64,000 bases of DNA from the NCBI RefSeq assembly GCF_021462265.1, contig NZ_JAJONF010000022.1, positions 105,553 to 169,552 on the forward strand, written 5' to 3'. The position numbers and the translations under genes were made by a program. Of this stretch, positions 1-8,267 are shown piece by piece. This DNA is from Streptomyces shenzhenensis (GTDB lineage Bacteria > Actinomycetota > Actinomycetes > Streptomycetales > Streptomycetaceae). Positions within the stretch are counted from its first letter, which is position 1; each line of letters begins with the position of its first letter. The notes beneath the pieces are model-generated. The model saw only the letters and a list, made by a program, of their open reading frames with translations, ran no database searches and had not been told where the DNA came from.

Positions 1-974
1 ACGGCTTCCGGGCGATCGTGTTCCGGGACGGCGCCGAGGTGGAGCTGGGCAGCAGGACCGGGAAGCCGTTGACCAGGTACTTCCCCGAGCTGGTGGCGGC
101 GTTGCGGGAACGGGTGCCCGAGCGGTGCGTGCTGGACGGGGAGATCGTCGTCGCGCAGGAGGGCCGGCTCGACTTCGACGCACTGACCGAGCGGATCCAT
201 CCGGCGGACTCCAGGGTGCGCGCGCTGGCGGAGCGGACGCCCGCCTCCTTCGTCGCCTTCGACCTGCTGGCGCTGGCCGACGAGTCACTGCTGGACGTCC
301 CGCTGACCGACCGCCGCGCGCTGCTCACGAGGGCGCTGGAGCACGTCACCCCGCCGGTGCATCTGGCGCCGGCCACGACCGATGTCGAGGTGGCCCGGCA
401 GTGGTTCGAGCAGTACGAGGGGGCCGGTCTCGACGGAGTCATCGCCAAGCCGCTCGCGTCGCGCTACCGGCAGGACGAGCGCGCCATGTTCAAGGTCAAG
501 CACGAGCGGACCGCCGACGTGGTGGTGGCCGGCTACCGCCTCCACAAGAGCGGCCCGGTGGTGGGCTCGCTGCTGCTGGGCCTGTACGACGACCGGGGCG
601 CCCTCCAGCACGTGGGCGTGTCGGCCGCGTTCCCGATGAGGCGGCGGGCCGAGCTGATCGAGGAGCTGGAGCCGCTGCGCATGGCGGACGTCTCGGGTCA
701 TCCGTGGGCGGCCTGGGCTCAGGAGGCGGCCCATGAGTCGGCCCGGCTGCCCGGCGCGCCGAGCCGCTGGTCGGGCAAGAAGGACCTGTCCTGGGTGCCG
801 CTGCGGCCCGAGCGGGTGGCCGAGGTGGCGTACGACCACATGGAGAACGGCGCCCGCTTCCGGCACACGGCCCGCTTCCGCCGCTGGCGCCCGGACCGCA
901 CACCGCTCAGCTGCACCTACGCTCAGCTGGAGGAGCCGGTGCGCTACGACCTCGCCGAGATCCTGGGGGCGTGA
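1..974 (+). CDS. ATP-dependent DNA ligase, 5'-truncated by the window edge
   Basis: The reading frame is open from base 3, so the gene starts before the window. The first residues, GFRAIVFRDG, normally follow the catalytic KxDG motif, so the adenylated lysine lies just upstream and cannot be checked. Later nucleotidyltransferase motifs are present: DGEIVV (III), AFDLLAL (IIIa), GLDGVIAK (IV) and MFKVKHERTADVVV (V). A C-terminal OB-fold-like region ends near RRWRPDRTPLSC. Enzymes of this family seal nicks through an enzyme-AMP intermediate; the short actinobacterial type is a LigC-like repair ligase. It is convergent with the dehydrogenase that follows. Family assignment is firm; the exact subclass is inferred. 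Confidence 0.93.
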   Translation, partial: GFRAIVFRDGAEVELGSRTGKPLTRYFPELVAALRERVPERCVLDGEIVVAQEGRLDFDALTERIHPADSRVRALAERTPASFVAFDLLALADESLLDVPLTDRRALLTRALEHVTPPVHLAPATTDVEVARQWFEQYEGAGLDGVIAKPLASRYRQDERAMFKVKHERTADVVVAGYRLHKSGPVVGSLLLGLYDDRGALQHVGVSAAFPMRRRAELIEELEPLRMADVSGHPWAAWAQEAAHESARLPGAPSRWSGKKDLSWVPLRPERVAEVAYDHMENGARFRHTARFRRWRPDRTPLSCTYAQLEEPVRYDLAEILGA

Positions 975-987
975 CCGCCGCGGTCAC
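971..987. terminator. Short hairpin holding both convergent stop codons
   Basis: GTGACCG, a 3-nt loop CCG, then CGGTCAC form a perfect 7-bp stem. The ligase TGA lies in the left arm and the dehydrogenase TGA in the right arm. It may act as a compact bidirectional terminator, although no U-tract follows. Confidence 0.4.
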
Positions 988-2174
988 GGCTTCAGGAGGA
1001 TCTTCACCGCGCCGTCCTGCTTGTGCTGGAACATGTCGTACGCGTGCGGGGCCTCGGACAGCGGCAGCCGGTGGGTTGCGAAGTCCTCGACGCCGAGCGG
1101 GTCCTCGTCCGTCAGGTACGGGAGGATCTGGTCGGTCCAGCGGCGGACGTTCGCCTGGCCCATGCGCAGCTGCACCTGCTTGTCGAAGAGCGTGAGCAGC
1201 GGCAGCGGGTCGGCCATGCCGCCGTACACCCCGCTCAGGGAGATCGTGCCGCCGCGGCGGACCAGGTCGATCGCCAGGTGGAGCGCGCTGAGCCGGTCGA
1301 CGGCGAAGCGTTCCGCGAGGGGCGCGGCGATCTTGCGGGGCAGCAGGCCGGTCGCGGTCTGGGCCAGCTTGGCGGCGGCGCTGCCGTGCGCCTCGGTGCC
1401 GACGGCGTCGATCACGGCGTCCGGGCCCCGGCCGCCGGTCTCGTCGTGGATCGCGCGGACCAGTTCCTTCTCGTCGTCGAAGGCCCGCAGGTCGTACGTC
1501 TCGACGCCGCGGCGGGCGGCCCGTGCGAGCCGCTCGGGAACCAGGTCGACGCCGAACACCCGCTCGGCCCCGCGTGCCCTGGCGAGACGGCAGGCCATGT
1601 CGCCGATCGGACCGAGGCCGAGGACGGCGAGGGTGCCGCCGTGCGGGACCGCGGCGTACTCGAGGGCCTGCCAGGCGGTGGGGAGGACGTCGGAGAGGTA
1701 GACGAAGCGGTCGTCGGACGGTCCCTCGGGCACCTTGATGGGGCCGTAGTGCGCCTGCGGGACGCGCAGGTACTCGGCCTGGGCGCCGGGAACCGCGCCG
1801 TAGAGCCGGGTGTAGCCGAACAGGGCGGCGCCCATGCCCTCCCCGGTGACCTGGGTGGTCTCGCACTGGGTCATCAGCCCCGCCGAGCACATGAAGCAGT
1901 GCCCGCACGCGATCTGGAAGGGCACCACCACCCGGTCGCCCGGCCGCAGGTTCGGCACCTCGGAGCCGGTCTCCTCGACGATGCCGATGGGTTCGTGGCC
2001 GAGGACGTCACCCGGGGTCATGAACGGCGTGAGCACCTCGTACAGGTGCAGGTCCGAGCCGCACAGGCCGGTGGAGGTGATGCGGATGACAGCGTCCGTG
2101 GGCTCTTCGATGCGGGGATCGGGCACGTCGTCCACCCGTACGTCCCGTCGGCCCTGCCAGGTGACTGCCTTCAT
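984..2174 (-). CDS. Zinc-dependent alcohol dehydrogenase (MDR superfamily)
   Basis: A 396-aa medium-chain dehydrogenase/reductase. It carries the catalytic zinc region (GLCGSDLHLYE, then GHEPIGIVEE), the structural-zinc cysteine cluster CGHCFMCSAGLMTQCE, and a Rossmann fold LGLGPIGDMACRLA followed by an acidic FGVD that favours NAD. The family oxidises alcohols or aldehydes with NAD(P); this subgroup resembles formaldehyde dehydrogenase-like Streptomyces proteins, and the substrate is unknown. The start MKAVTWQG is chosen because a GGGAG ribosome-binding site sits about 8 nt upstream and the family begins this way. The frame stays open much further upstream, but that part has no family similarity. 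Convergent with the ligase. Confidence 0.93.
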   Translation of the reverse strand: MKAVTWQGRRDVRVDDVPDPRIEEPTDAVIRITSTGLCGSDLHLYEVLTPFMTPGDVLGHEPIGIVEETGSEVPNLRPGDRVVVPFQIACGHCFMCSAGLMTQCETTQVTGEGMGAALFGYTRLYGAVPGAQAEYLRVPQAHYGPIKVPEGPSDDRFVYLSDVLPTAWQALEYAAVPHGGTLAVLGLGPIGDMACRLARARGAERVFGVDLVPERLARAARRGVETYDLRAFDDEKELVRAIHDETGGRGPDAVIDAVGTEAHGSAAAKLAQTATGLLPRKIAAPLAERFAVDRLSALHLAIDLVRRGGTISLSGVYGGMADPLPLLTLFDKQVQLRMGQANVRRWTDQILPYLTDEDPLGVEDFATHRLPLSEAPHAYDMFQHKQDGAVKILLKP

Positions 2175-2387
2175 GGCTCGCGCTCCCTCTCTCGCGTGCG
2201 CGCCGGTTCCGGCACGCGTTCGAAACGGCGGCCCGAGCCGGGTACCCGGCGGTCCCGGACCGAACCGCCCCCGGCCACACTGCCGGGGGGCGGGGCACGT
2301 CGACACACCCGATCGGGTTCGACCAGGTATGGCCACCGATGAACTGATGAGCACACAATCAAGGGGCAGGCGGGGCGGACGAACGGG

Positions 2388-3368
2388 GTGACAGCGGTGG
2401 GCATGCGACAGGGGGCGCCGACGCGCCGGACCGTGCTGGCGGCGGCGCTGGCGGCCACGGTGACGTCCTCCGCGGCGGCGGGCTGCACCCGGCACGGCAC
2501 GACGGACGACGGCCGCGCCCCGCAGGGCACCTCCACGCCGAACGGGCCGCACGCCACCGGATCCGTACTGGCCGTGAAGATCGACAACGTGGCCCCGGCC
2601 CGCCCCCAGACCGGGCTTGAATCGGCGGACGTGGTGTACGCGGAGCAGGTGGAGGGCGGGCTCAGCCGACTGATGGCGGTGTACGCCACCCGGCTCCCCG
2701 AGGTCATCGGCCCCGTCCGCAGCGCCCGCGAGTCGGACCTGGAGCTGCTGCGCCAGTTCGACCGGCCGACGCTCGCCTTCTCCGGCGGCCAGAAGAAGCT
2801 GCTCCCCCTGATCGGCCGGGCACCGCTGCGGGCCGAGTCGCCCGAGCAGGCGTCCGCCGCCTACTTCCGGGGCAGCGGCAGGCCGGCCCCGCACAACCTC
2901 TACCTCCGCCCGGCCAAGCTGATGGACGGGGCGCCCGGCGGGGCGGCGCTCACCACCGGATTCCACTACGGCCCGGCCCCGGCCGGCGGCACGGTCACCG
3001 CCGCACGCACCGTGCGGTACCCGGCGGCCCGCTTCACCTTCACCTGGTCGGCCGGCCCCGGCCGCTGGCTGGTGTCGGTGGACGGCACCCCGGACCGGAC
3101 GACGGCCGGGGAACGGCTGACGGCCGCGACGGTCGTGGTGCAGTACGTCAGGGTGACCACGTCCCGCTATCACGACGTGCTCGGCAACTACACGCCGTAC
3201 ACCGAGACGGTCGGCTCGGGGAAGGCCGACGTGTTGCGGGACGGGCGGTCGTTCGAGACCACCTGGTCACGGCCGGCGGCCACGGGCGGCACGACGTTCA
3301 CGGGGGCCGACGGCAGTCCGGTGAACTTCGCCGACGGACCGGTGTGGGTGGTGTTCGCGAAGGCCTAG
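2388..3368 (+). CDS. DUF3048 (YerB-like) domain lipoprotein
   Basis: A 326-aa exported protein. The N-terminus has arginines (PTRR), a hydrophobic alanine-rich stretch and a lipobox-like AAGC with Cys near residue 33, so it is probably lipid-anchored. The rest matches the DUF3048 pattern: VKIDNVAPARPQTGLESADVVYAEQ, IGPVRSARESDLELL and a C-terminal part with YHDVLGNYTPYTETVGSGKADVLRDG. The family (B. subtilis YerB is a member) has no established activity. The GTG at 2388 is used; GTG 2397 and ATG 2403 are in-frame alternatives that would still keep the signal. Its TAG stop lies inside the left end of the palindromic element that follows. Confidence 0.88.
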   Translation: MTAVGMRQGAPTRRTVLAAALAATVTSSAAAGCTRHGTTDDGRAPQGTSTPNGPHATGSVLAVKIDNVAPARPQTGLESADVVYAEQVEGGLSRLMAVYATRLPEVIGPVRSARESDLELLRQFDRPTLAFSGGQKKLLPLIGRAPLRAESPEQASAAYFRGSGRPAPHNLYLRPAKLMDGAPGGAALTTGFHYGPAPAGGTVTAARTVRYPAARFTFTWSAGPGRWLVSVDGTPDRTTAGERLTAATVVVQYVRVTTSRYHDVLGNYTPYTETVGSGKADVLRDGRSFETTWSRPAATGGTTFTGADGSPVNFADGPVWVVFAKA

Positions 3369-3546
3369 GGCCTGTTGCGAAAGTCCCGCCTGCCGCGCGA
3401 CGCCATGCACGCACTCTCGCCGCACCGGGCGAAAGCCCAAGTACATCCAGTACGAGAGCTTCCGCCCGGCACGCCGAGAGCACGCACCTGACGCCGCGCG
3501 GCCCGCCCTCCGGGCGGACGACGGGACTTTCGCAACACGCCCTAGG
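3364..3546. repeat. 183-bp imperfect palindromic element (MITE-like)
   Basis: The two ends are inverted copies of CCTAGGGCSTGTTGCGAAAG followed by TCCCG, with one mismatch in about 25 bp. Inside are weaker inverted arms (CCGCGCGACGCC against CCGCGCGGCGTC, then CGCACTCTCG against GTGCTCTCGG). The centre is a hairpin of CCGGGCGAAAGC and GCTTCCGCCCGG. No coding capacity is seen. It sits exactly between two convergent genes and supplies both TAG stop codons. Similar sequences recur in Streptomyces intergenic regions as I recall them. It could be a non-autonomous mobile element, and it could also act as a bidirectional terminator. Confidence 0.75.
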
Positions 3547-4039
3547 CGCCGCGGACGCCCAGGCCTGGCAGGGCCTGGACCCCGGAGGCGGCGGCCTCCG
3601 GGGGATTGCGCAGGCTCTCCGCCGCGTCCGCGACCCGGCGGATCAGGCCGAAGAACTGGGTCTGCTCCTCGGCCGACAGCGGGGCGAGGAAGACCTGGTT
3701 CATCCGGGCGGTGCGCACGGCGAGCTTGCGGTGGGTGCGCAGGCCGTCGTCGGTCAGGCGCAGCAGGAAGCGGCGGCCGTCCCGCGGGTCACGCACCTTG
3801 TCGAGGAGCCCGCGCCGGTCCAGCCGGCTGATGACCTCCGCGATGGTCGACCGGTCCAGTCCCACCCGCTCCCCCACGGTCCGCTGGTCCAGTCCCGGCT
3901 CGGCGACGAGCGCGTTCAGCACGGCGAACTGCGGCGAGGTGATCTCCTCCGAGACCATCGTGTTCCACAGCAGGTAGTGGGCCTGCTGAAGCCGCCGGGC
4001 CAGGTGCCCGGGGTGGGTGGTGAGGTCCACCGCGGCCAT
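3542..4039 (-). CDS. pcaV: MarR-family regulator, PcaV type
   Basis: A 165-aa winged-helix repressor. From the MAAVDLTTHPGHLARR start, arginine falls at residue 15, the position of the ligand-contacting Arg15 described for S. coelicolor PcaV, which releases DNA on binding protocatechuate. The wHTH region is clear: TSPQFAVLNALVAEPGLDQ, GLDRSTIAEVISRLDRRGLL and the wing DPRDGRRFLLRLT. An in-frame ATG 12 nt upstream (MGAHMAAV) is possible; the shorter start is preferred for the Arg15 numbering. It is divergent from the pcaHGBL genes, the expected arrangement for their repressor. The stop codon lies in the right terminal repeat of the palindromic element. Confidence 0.9.
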   Translation of the reverse strand: MAAVDLTTHPGHLARRLQQAHYLLWNTMVSEEITSPQFAVLNALVAEPGLDQRTVGERVGLDRSTIAEVISRLDRRGLLDKVRDPRDGRRFLLRLTDDGLRTHRKLAVRTARMNQVFLAPLSAEEQTQFFGLIRRVADAAESLRNPPEAAASGVQALPGLGVRGA

Positions 4040-4063
4040 ATGCGCTCCCATGGTCCGAGTTCG

Positions 4064-4200
4064 TTGGTGCACTGAACAATACCCGCCGGGCCCTGCCCTG
4101 TGTGTACGTCCATCCAATCATCGTCCGAGGTATTGACTGGTTTCGACGCCAGTGGCAGCGTGACGGCCATCTCGCTGAAATACTCAGTGCCCTGATTAAT
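4064..4200. promoter_or_regulatory. Candidate PcaV operator/promoter region
   Basis: The pcaV-pcaI intergenic stretch contains TTGGTGCACTGAAC near 4064 and the inverted related sequence TACTCAGTGCCCTGA near 4181. Each would flank one of the divergent start regions. A TTGACT at 4133-4138 could be a -35 element for the pca direction, but no good -10 follows at the usual spacing. The operator assignment rests only on position and on the shared GCACTGA/TCAGTGC inverted motif. Confidence 0.35.
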
Positions 4201-4223
4201 TCACGGAGAGACGAGGCTCACGG

Positions 4224-4343
4224 ATGGACAAGGTGGTCGCCACGGCCGCGGCGGCGGTGGCCGGCGTACGGGACCGCGCGTCGCCGGCGGCGGTCGCGCC
4301 CACGCGGCGGAGCCGCACATGGACCACAGCCCCGCGCCCCTGA
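4224..4343 (+). pseudogene. Relic of pcaI (beta-ketoadipate:succinyl-CoA transferase subunit A), N-terminus only
   Basis: A 39-codon frame opens with MDKVVATAAAAVAG, which matches the conserved N-terminus of PcaI-type CoA-transferase subunits (MDKVV-x-A-x-x-AV). It has a purine-rich leader GGAGAGACGAGG. After about 20 codons the similarity ends and the frame runs into a dispersed intergenic repeat, then stops. In S. coelicolor the order is pcaI-J-F-H-G-B-L, so this is the expected place for pcaI. A deletion joining the start of pcaI to the region before pcaH would explain it. A tiny functional peptide seems unlikely. Confidence 0.7.
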
Positions 4344-4351
4344 AGGGGCGC
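4292..4351 (-). repeat. Dispersed intergenic repeat, copy 1 (reverse)
   Basis: Reverse-orientation copy of a short element whose core reads GGGGCTGT...ATGCGGCT, then CCGCCGCG-T/C-GGGCGCGACC. Other copies are near 9060, 17382 and 27776. Here it abuts the pcaI relic, marking the apparent deletion junction. Its start also contains the self-complementary GCGCCCCTGAAGGGGCGC, able to fold into a hairpin in front of pcaH. Confidence 0.6.
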
Positions 4352-4370
4352 TCACCACCTAGGACCTCCC

Positions 4371-5144
4371 ATGACACTCACCCAAGCCGATATCGACCTG
4401 GAGATCGCCGCCGAGCGCGCCGCCTACGAGAAGGGCGTGGCCGAAGGGGCCCCCGTCGAGCATCAACCGCGCCGGGACTACGCCCCCTACCGGTCCTCCG
4501 TGCTCCGGCACCCGAAACAGCCCCTGGTCGCCATCGACACCAGCAAGGATCCGGAGCTGGTGGAGCTGCACTCGCCCGCGTTCGGAGAGCGGGACATCAC
4601 CGGGATAGACAACGATCTGACCCGGCAGCACAGCGGAGAGCCCATCGGGGAGCGGATCACCGTCTCCGGGCGGCTGCTGGACCGTGACGGCCGGCCCGTG
4701 CGGGGCCAGCTGGTCGAGATCTGGCAGGCCAACTCGGCGGGCCGCTACGCGCACCAGCGGGAGCAGCACGACGCCCCGCTGGACCCCAACTTCACGGGTG
4801 TCGGCCGGACGATCACCGACGCCGACGGCGGCTACCGCTTCACCACCATCCAGCCGGGCCCCTACCCCTGGCGCAACCACCTCAACGCCTGGCGTCCGGC
4901 GCACATCCACTTCTCGATGTTCGGCACGGCGTTCACGCAGCGGCTGGTGACGCAGATGTACTTCCCGAGCGACCCGCTGTTCCCGTACGACCCGATCATC
5001 CAGTCGGTGACGGACGACGCGGCCCGGCAGCGGCTGGTGGCGACCTACGACCACAGTCTGTCCGTGCCGGAGTTCTCGATGGGCTACCACTGGGACATCG
5101 TGCTGGACGGCCCCGCCGCCACCTGGATCGAAGAAGGACGCTGA
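4371..5144 (+). CDS. pcaH: Protocatechuate 3,4-dioxygenase, beta subunit
   Basis: A 257-aa intradiol ring-cleavage dioxygenase subunit. With PcaG it opens protocatechuate to 3-carboxy-cis,cis-muconate using a non-haem Fe(III). The iron-ligand pattern of beta subunits is visible: a tyrosine in AGRYAHQ, a tyrosine in PYPWRNH and two histidines in WRPAHIHFSMFG. The intradiol core GRLLDRDGRPVRGQLVEIWQAN is intact. The start ATG at 4371 follows AGGACCTCCC. It is first of four genes joined by a 4-nt gap and then overlaps, so it is presumably transcribed from the pcaV-pcaI control region, now through the pcaI relic and a repeat. Confidence 0.96.
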   Translation: MTLTQADIDLEIAAERAAYEKGVAEGAPVEHQPRRDYAPYRSSVLRHPKQPLVAIDTSKDPELVELHSPAFGERDITGIDNDLTRQHSGEPIGERITVSGRLLDRDGRPVRGQLVEIWQANSAGRYAHQREQHDAPLDPNFTGVGRTITDADGGYRFTTIQPGPYPWRNHLNAWRPAHIHFSMFGTAFTQRLVTQMYFPSDPLFPYDPIIQSVTDDAARQRLVATYDHSLSVPEFSMGYHWDIVLDGPAATWIEEGR

Positions 5145-5148
5145 CCTG

Positions 5149-5751
5149 ATGACGAAGATCGACACGAGCAGCCCGCAGAACGTGCTGCCCACCCCGTCCC
5201 ACACGGTCGGCCCGTTCTACGGGTACGCGCTGCCGTTCCGCGGCGGCGAGGACATCGCGCCCCTCGGGCACCCGGACACGATCACGGTCCACGGGTACGT
5301 CCTCGACGGCGCGGGCGACCCGCTTCCCGACGCGCTCGTGGAGCTGTGGGGCCCCGACCCGGCGGGCCATGTGTCCACGACCGACGGTTCGATGCGCCGT
5401 GACCCGGCGAGCGGTGACCACCTCGGCCGCAACGGCGTGGAGTTCACCGGCTGGGGCCGGATCCAGACGGACACCGACGGGCACTGGTACGCGCGGACGC
5501 TGCGGCCCGGCGCCCGCGGCGGCAGCGCGCCCTACCTCAGCGTGTGCGTGTTCGCGCGCGGCCTGCTCGTGCACCTGTTCACCCGGATCTACCTGCCGGG
5601 CGACGACGCGGTGCTCGCCGCCGACCCGCTGCTCACCCGGGTGGGTGAGCGACGCGACACGCTGATCGCCGCCGACGAGGGCCGGGGGACCTACCGTTTC
5701 GACATCCGCCTTCAGGGCGAGGGCGAGACGGTCTTCCTGGAGTTCCTGTGA
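5149..5751 (+). CDS. pcaG: Protocatechuate 3,4-dioxygenase, alpha subunit
   Basis: A 200-aa partner of PcaH with the same intradiol beta-sandwich: PTPSHTVGPFYGYAL at the N-terminus, VHGYVLDGAGDPLPDALVEL, then FTGWGRIQTDTDGHW and YLSVCVFARGLLVHLFTRIYLP. Alpha subunits lack the four iron ligands and complete the active-site pocket of the heteromultimer, which fits the absence of a HIH motif here. It begins 4 nt after pcaH, and its TGA overlaps the pcaB GTG start, indicating translational coupling. Confidence 0.95.
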   Translation: MTKIDTSSPQNVLPTPSHTVGPFYGYALPFRGGEDIAPLGHPDTITVHGYVLDGAGDPLPDALVELWGPDPAGHVSTTDGSMRRDPASGDHLGRNGVEFTGWGRIQTDTDGHWYARTLRPGARGGSAPYLSVCVFARGLLVHLFTRIYLPGDDAVLAADPLLTRVGERRDTLIAADEGRGTYRFDIRLQGEGETVFLEFL

Positions 5752-7088
5752 GTTCGGTGGAATACGGCGGTGGTGACGCCGGGCTGCTCGGCCCCGGGTG
5801 GTCCGGATCGGCCGCCGCGTCCGCGACCGCGGACGGCGCGTGGCTGCGGGCGCTCCTTGACGCGGAGGCGGCCCTCACCCGTGCCCAGGCCACCCTGGGG
5901 ACGGTCCCGGCCGAGGCCGCGGCCGCCGTGACCGAGGCGGCCGATCCGGGCCGTTTCGACGTCGGTGCCCTCGCGGAGCGCGGCCGCGCCGGCGGCAACC
6001 CGGTCATCCCGCTGGTCGCCGATCTGACCAAGGCGGTCGGCGCGGAGTACGGACCGTACGTGCACCGGGGCGCGACCAGCCAGGACATCATGGACACGGC
6101 GACCATGCTGGTCGCCGCCCGCACCCTGGACCTGGTCCTCGCCGACCTCGGCCACGCCGAGAGGACCCTGGCCCAGCTGGCCGCCGAGCACCGTGACACG
6201 GCGATGCCGGGCCGCACGCTCACCCAGCACGCCGTTCCGACGACCTTCGGACTGAAGGCGGCCGGCTGGCGCTCGCTGGTCCTCGACGCCCGGGACCGCG
6301 TGACCCTGGTCCGGGAGTCGCTGCCCGCCCAACTCGGCGGTGCCGCAGGCACGCTGGCCGCCTTCGGCGCGTACGGCGCGGAGCACGCCGAGCAGCTGCC
6401 GGCGGCGTACGCCCGTGAACTCGGCCTGGCCGCACCCCTGTTGCCCTGGCACACCCTGCGCACACCGATCGCCGACCTCGCCGGGTGTCTCGCCCTCACG
6501 GCAGGGGCGCTGGGGAAGCTCGCCGCGGACGTGCTGACCCTGTCCCGTAGCGAGATCGGCGAGGTCTCCGAGGGCAGCGGGGGCGGTTCGTCGGCCATGC
6601 CGCACAAGGCCAACCCCGTGCGGGCGACGCTGATCGCGGCGGCCGCCCGGCGGGCTCCGCAGCTCGCAGCCGTCCTGTACGGCTCGATGGCCGCGGAGGA
6701 CGAGCGGCCGGCCGGTGCCTGGCACGCCGAGTGGGAACCGCTGCGGGACCTGCTGCGGACCGTCGGCGGCGCGGCCCGGAACGCGGCGGAGCTGGCGGCG
6801 GGGCTGCGGGTGCACCCCGAGGCGATGCGCCGCCACCTCGGCCTCACCGGCGGACTGATCGTCTCGGAGCGGCTCTCCGCCGAACTGGCCCCCGTGCTCG
6901 GCCGGGCCCGCGCCAAGGAGCTGCTCACCGAGCTGGCCCGCCGCACCCGCACCGAGCACCGGACGCTGCGTGAACTCCTCTCCGAGGAATCCGACTTGAA
7001 GGACGTCGAGCTCGACAGCCTGACCGATCCCGCCCGCTACACCGGATCCGCCGGTGAGCTCACCGACCGTGCGCTGGAGCGACGTTGA
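5748..7088 (+). CDS. pcaB: 3-carboxy-cis,cis-muconate cycloisomerase
   Basis: A 446-aa member of the fumarase/aspartase superfamily that converts 3-carboxymuconate to gamma-carboxymuconolactone. The superfamily signature GGSSAMPHKANPVRA is present around residue 280, with earlier conserved stretches YVHRGATSQDIMDTATM and GRTLTQHAVPTTFG. The GTG start overlaps the pcaG stop (GTGA), and the gene ends in a TTGA overlap with pcaL, so the four genes are almost certainly one operon. The size is normal for the family. Confidence 0.95.
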   Translation: MSSVEYGGGDAGLLGPGWSGSAAASATADGAWLRALLDAEAALTRAQATLGTVPAEAAAAVTEAADPGRFDVGALAERGRAGGNPVIPLVADLTKAVGAEYGPYVHRGATSQDIMDTATMLVAARTLDLVLADLGHAERTLAQLAAEHRDTAMPGRTLTQHAVPTTFGLKAAGWRSLVLDARDRVTLVRESLPAQLGGAAGTLAAFGAYGAEHAEQLPAAYARELGLAAPLLPWHTLRTPIADLAGCLALTAGALGKLAADVLTLSRSEIGEVSEGSGGGSSAMPHKANPVRATLIAAAARRAPQLAAVLYGSMAAEDERPAGAWHAEWEPLRDLLRTVGGAARNAAELAAGLRVHPEAMRRHLGLTGGLIVSERLSAELAPVLGRARAKELLTELARRTRTEHRTLRELLSEESDLKDVELDSLTDPARYTGSAGELTDRALERR

Positions 7089-8203
7089 CCGAGAACCTCC
7101 TCAACCACCTCGTCGAGGGCTCCGCTTCGGCTCCCCCGCTGCTGCTCGGGCCGTCGCTCGGCACCTCGTACGCCCTGTGGGACGCCGTGGCACCCGAACT
7201 GTCGATCACTCACCGCGTCGTGCGCTGGAACCTGCCGGGGCACGGCGGTTCGGCGCCCGGCCTGGTCAAGGCCGGGGCGAGCGTCGGTGACCTCGCCGCC
7301 CTGGTGCTCGCGCTGGCCGACGCGCTCGGGATCGAGCGGTTCGCGTACGCGGGGGTGTCGCTGGGCGGTGCCGTGGGACTGTACCTGGCCGTCCACCACC
7401 CGGACCGGCTGGAGAACCTCGCGGTGATCTGCTCCTCGGCCCACTTCGGCGGGTCCAGGCCCTGGGAGGAGCGGGCCGAGCGGGTGCGCCGGGAGGGCGT
7501 GGAGTGGCTGGCGGAGAACGCCGGCTCGCGCTGGTTCACCCCCGGCTTCACCGTGCCGCGGCTGGTCGAGGACCAGCGGTCGGCCGACCCGGAGGCGTAC
7601 GCCGCCTGCTGCGACGCACTGGCCGCCTTCGACCTGCGGGACCGGCTCGGCGAAATCGCCGTCCGCACCCTGCTGATCGCCGGCCGCCAGGACCCCGCGA
7701 CCCCGCCGCCGCAGCTGCGGGAGATCGCCGACGCGGTGCCGTCGTCCACGCTGGTCGAACTGCCGGGCGCCGCGCATCTGGCGCCCGCGCAGTGCCCCGA
7801 GGCCGTCCTCACCGCGCTCCGCTCCCACCTCGACGGAGGAGCCAGGCGCGGGATGGCGGTACGCCGTGACGTGCTCGGCGACGCGCACGTCGACCGCGCC
7901 CAGGCCCGGCAGACCCCCTTCACGGCCCGGTTCCAGGACTTCATCTCGCGCTACGCCTGGGGCGAGATCTGGACCGACCCCACGCTCTCCCGCCGCGAAC
8001 GCAGCATGATCACCCTCACCGCGCTGGTCGCCCACGGCCACTACGACGAGCTGGCCATGCATGTGCGGGCGGCCCGGCGCAACGGGCTGACGCCGGAGGA
8101 GATCGGCGCGGTGCTGCTGCAGACGGCCGTCTACTGCGGAGTCCCGGCCGCGAACTCGGCGTTCGCGACGGCGCAGCGGGTGCTGGCGGAGGAAGAAGAG
8201 TGA
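7085..8203 (+). CDS. pcaL: Fused 3-oxoadipate enol-lactonase / 4-carboxymuconolactone decarboxylase
   Basis: A 372-aa bifunctional protein. Residues 1 to about 250 are an alpha/beta hydrolase (PcaD-like) with the nucleophile elbow GVSLGGA and the histidine in PGAAHLAP. Residues about 255-370 are a carboxymuconolactone decarboxylase (PcaC-like) with SRRERSMITLTALVAHGHYDEL and an NGLTPEEIGAVLLQ tail. It makes beta-ketoadipate from carboxymuconolactone in two steps. The fusion is typical of actinobacteria. The start is TTG, overlapping the pcaB stop. No CoA-transferase or thiolase gene follows, so downstream metabolism of beta-ketoadipate must be encoded elsewhere. Confidence 0.95.
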   Translation: MTENLLNHLVEGSASAPPLLLGPSLGTSYALWDAVAPELSITHRVVRWNLPGHGGSAPGLVKAGASVGDLAALVLALADALGIERFAYAGVSLGGAVGLYLAVHHPDRLENLAVICSSAHFGGSRPWEERAERVRREGVEWLAENAGSRWFTPGFTVPRLVEDQRSADPEAYAACCDALAAFDLRDRLGEIAVRTLLIAGRQDPATPPPQLREIADAVPSSTLVELPGAAHLAPAQCPEAVLTALRSHLDGGARRGMAVRRDVLGDAHVDRAQARQTPFTARFQDFISRYAWGEIWTDPTLSRRERSMITLTALVAHGHYDELAMHVRAARRNGLTPEEIGAVLLQTAVYCGVPAANSAFATAQRVLAEEEE

Positions 8204-8267
8204 CCCTGCCGGTCGTACCTCCAGCGGCACCACCCACCCGCCACCGCCGTGTGCCTAGGCTGGAGGC

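Noticed and set aside
3364..3546. Complete insertion sequence
   Set aside because: Only 183 bp, with no transposase frame.
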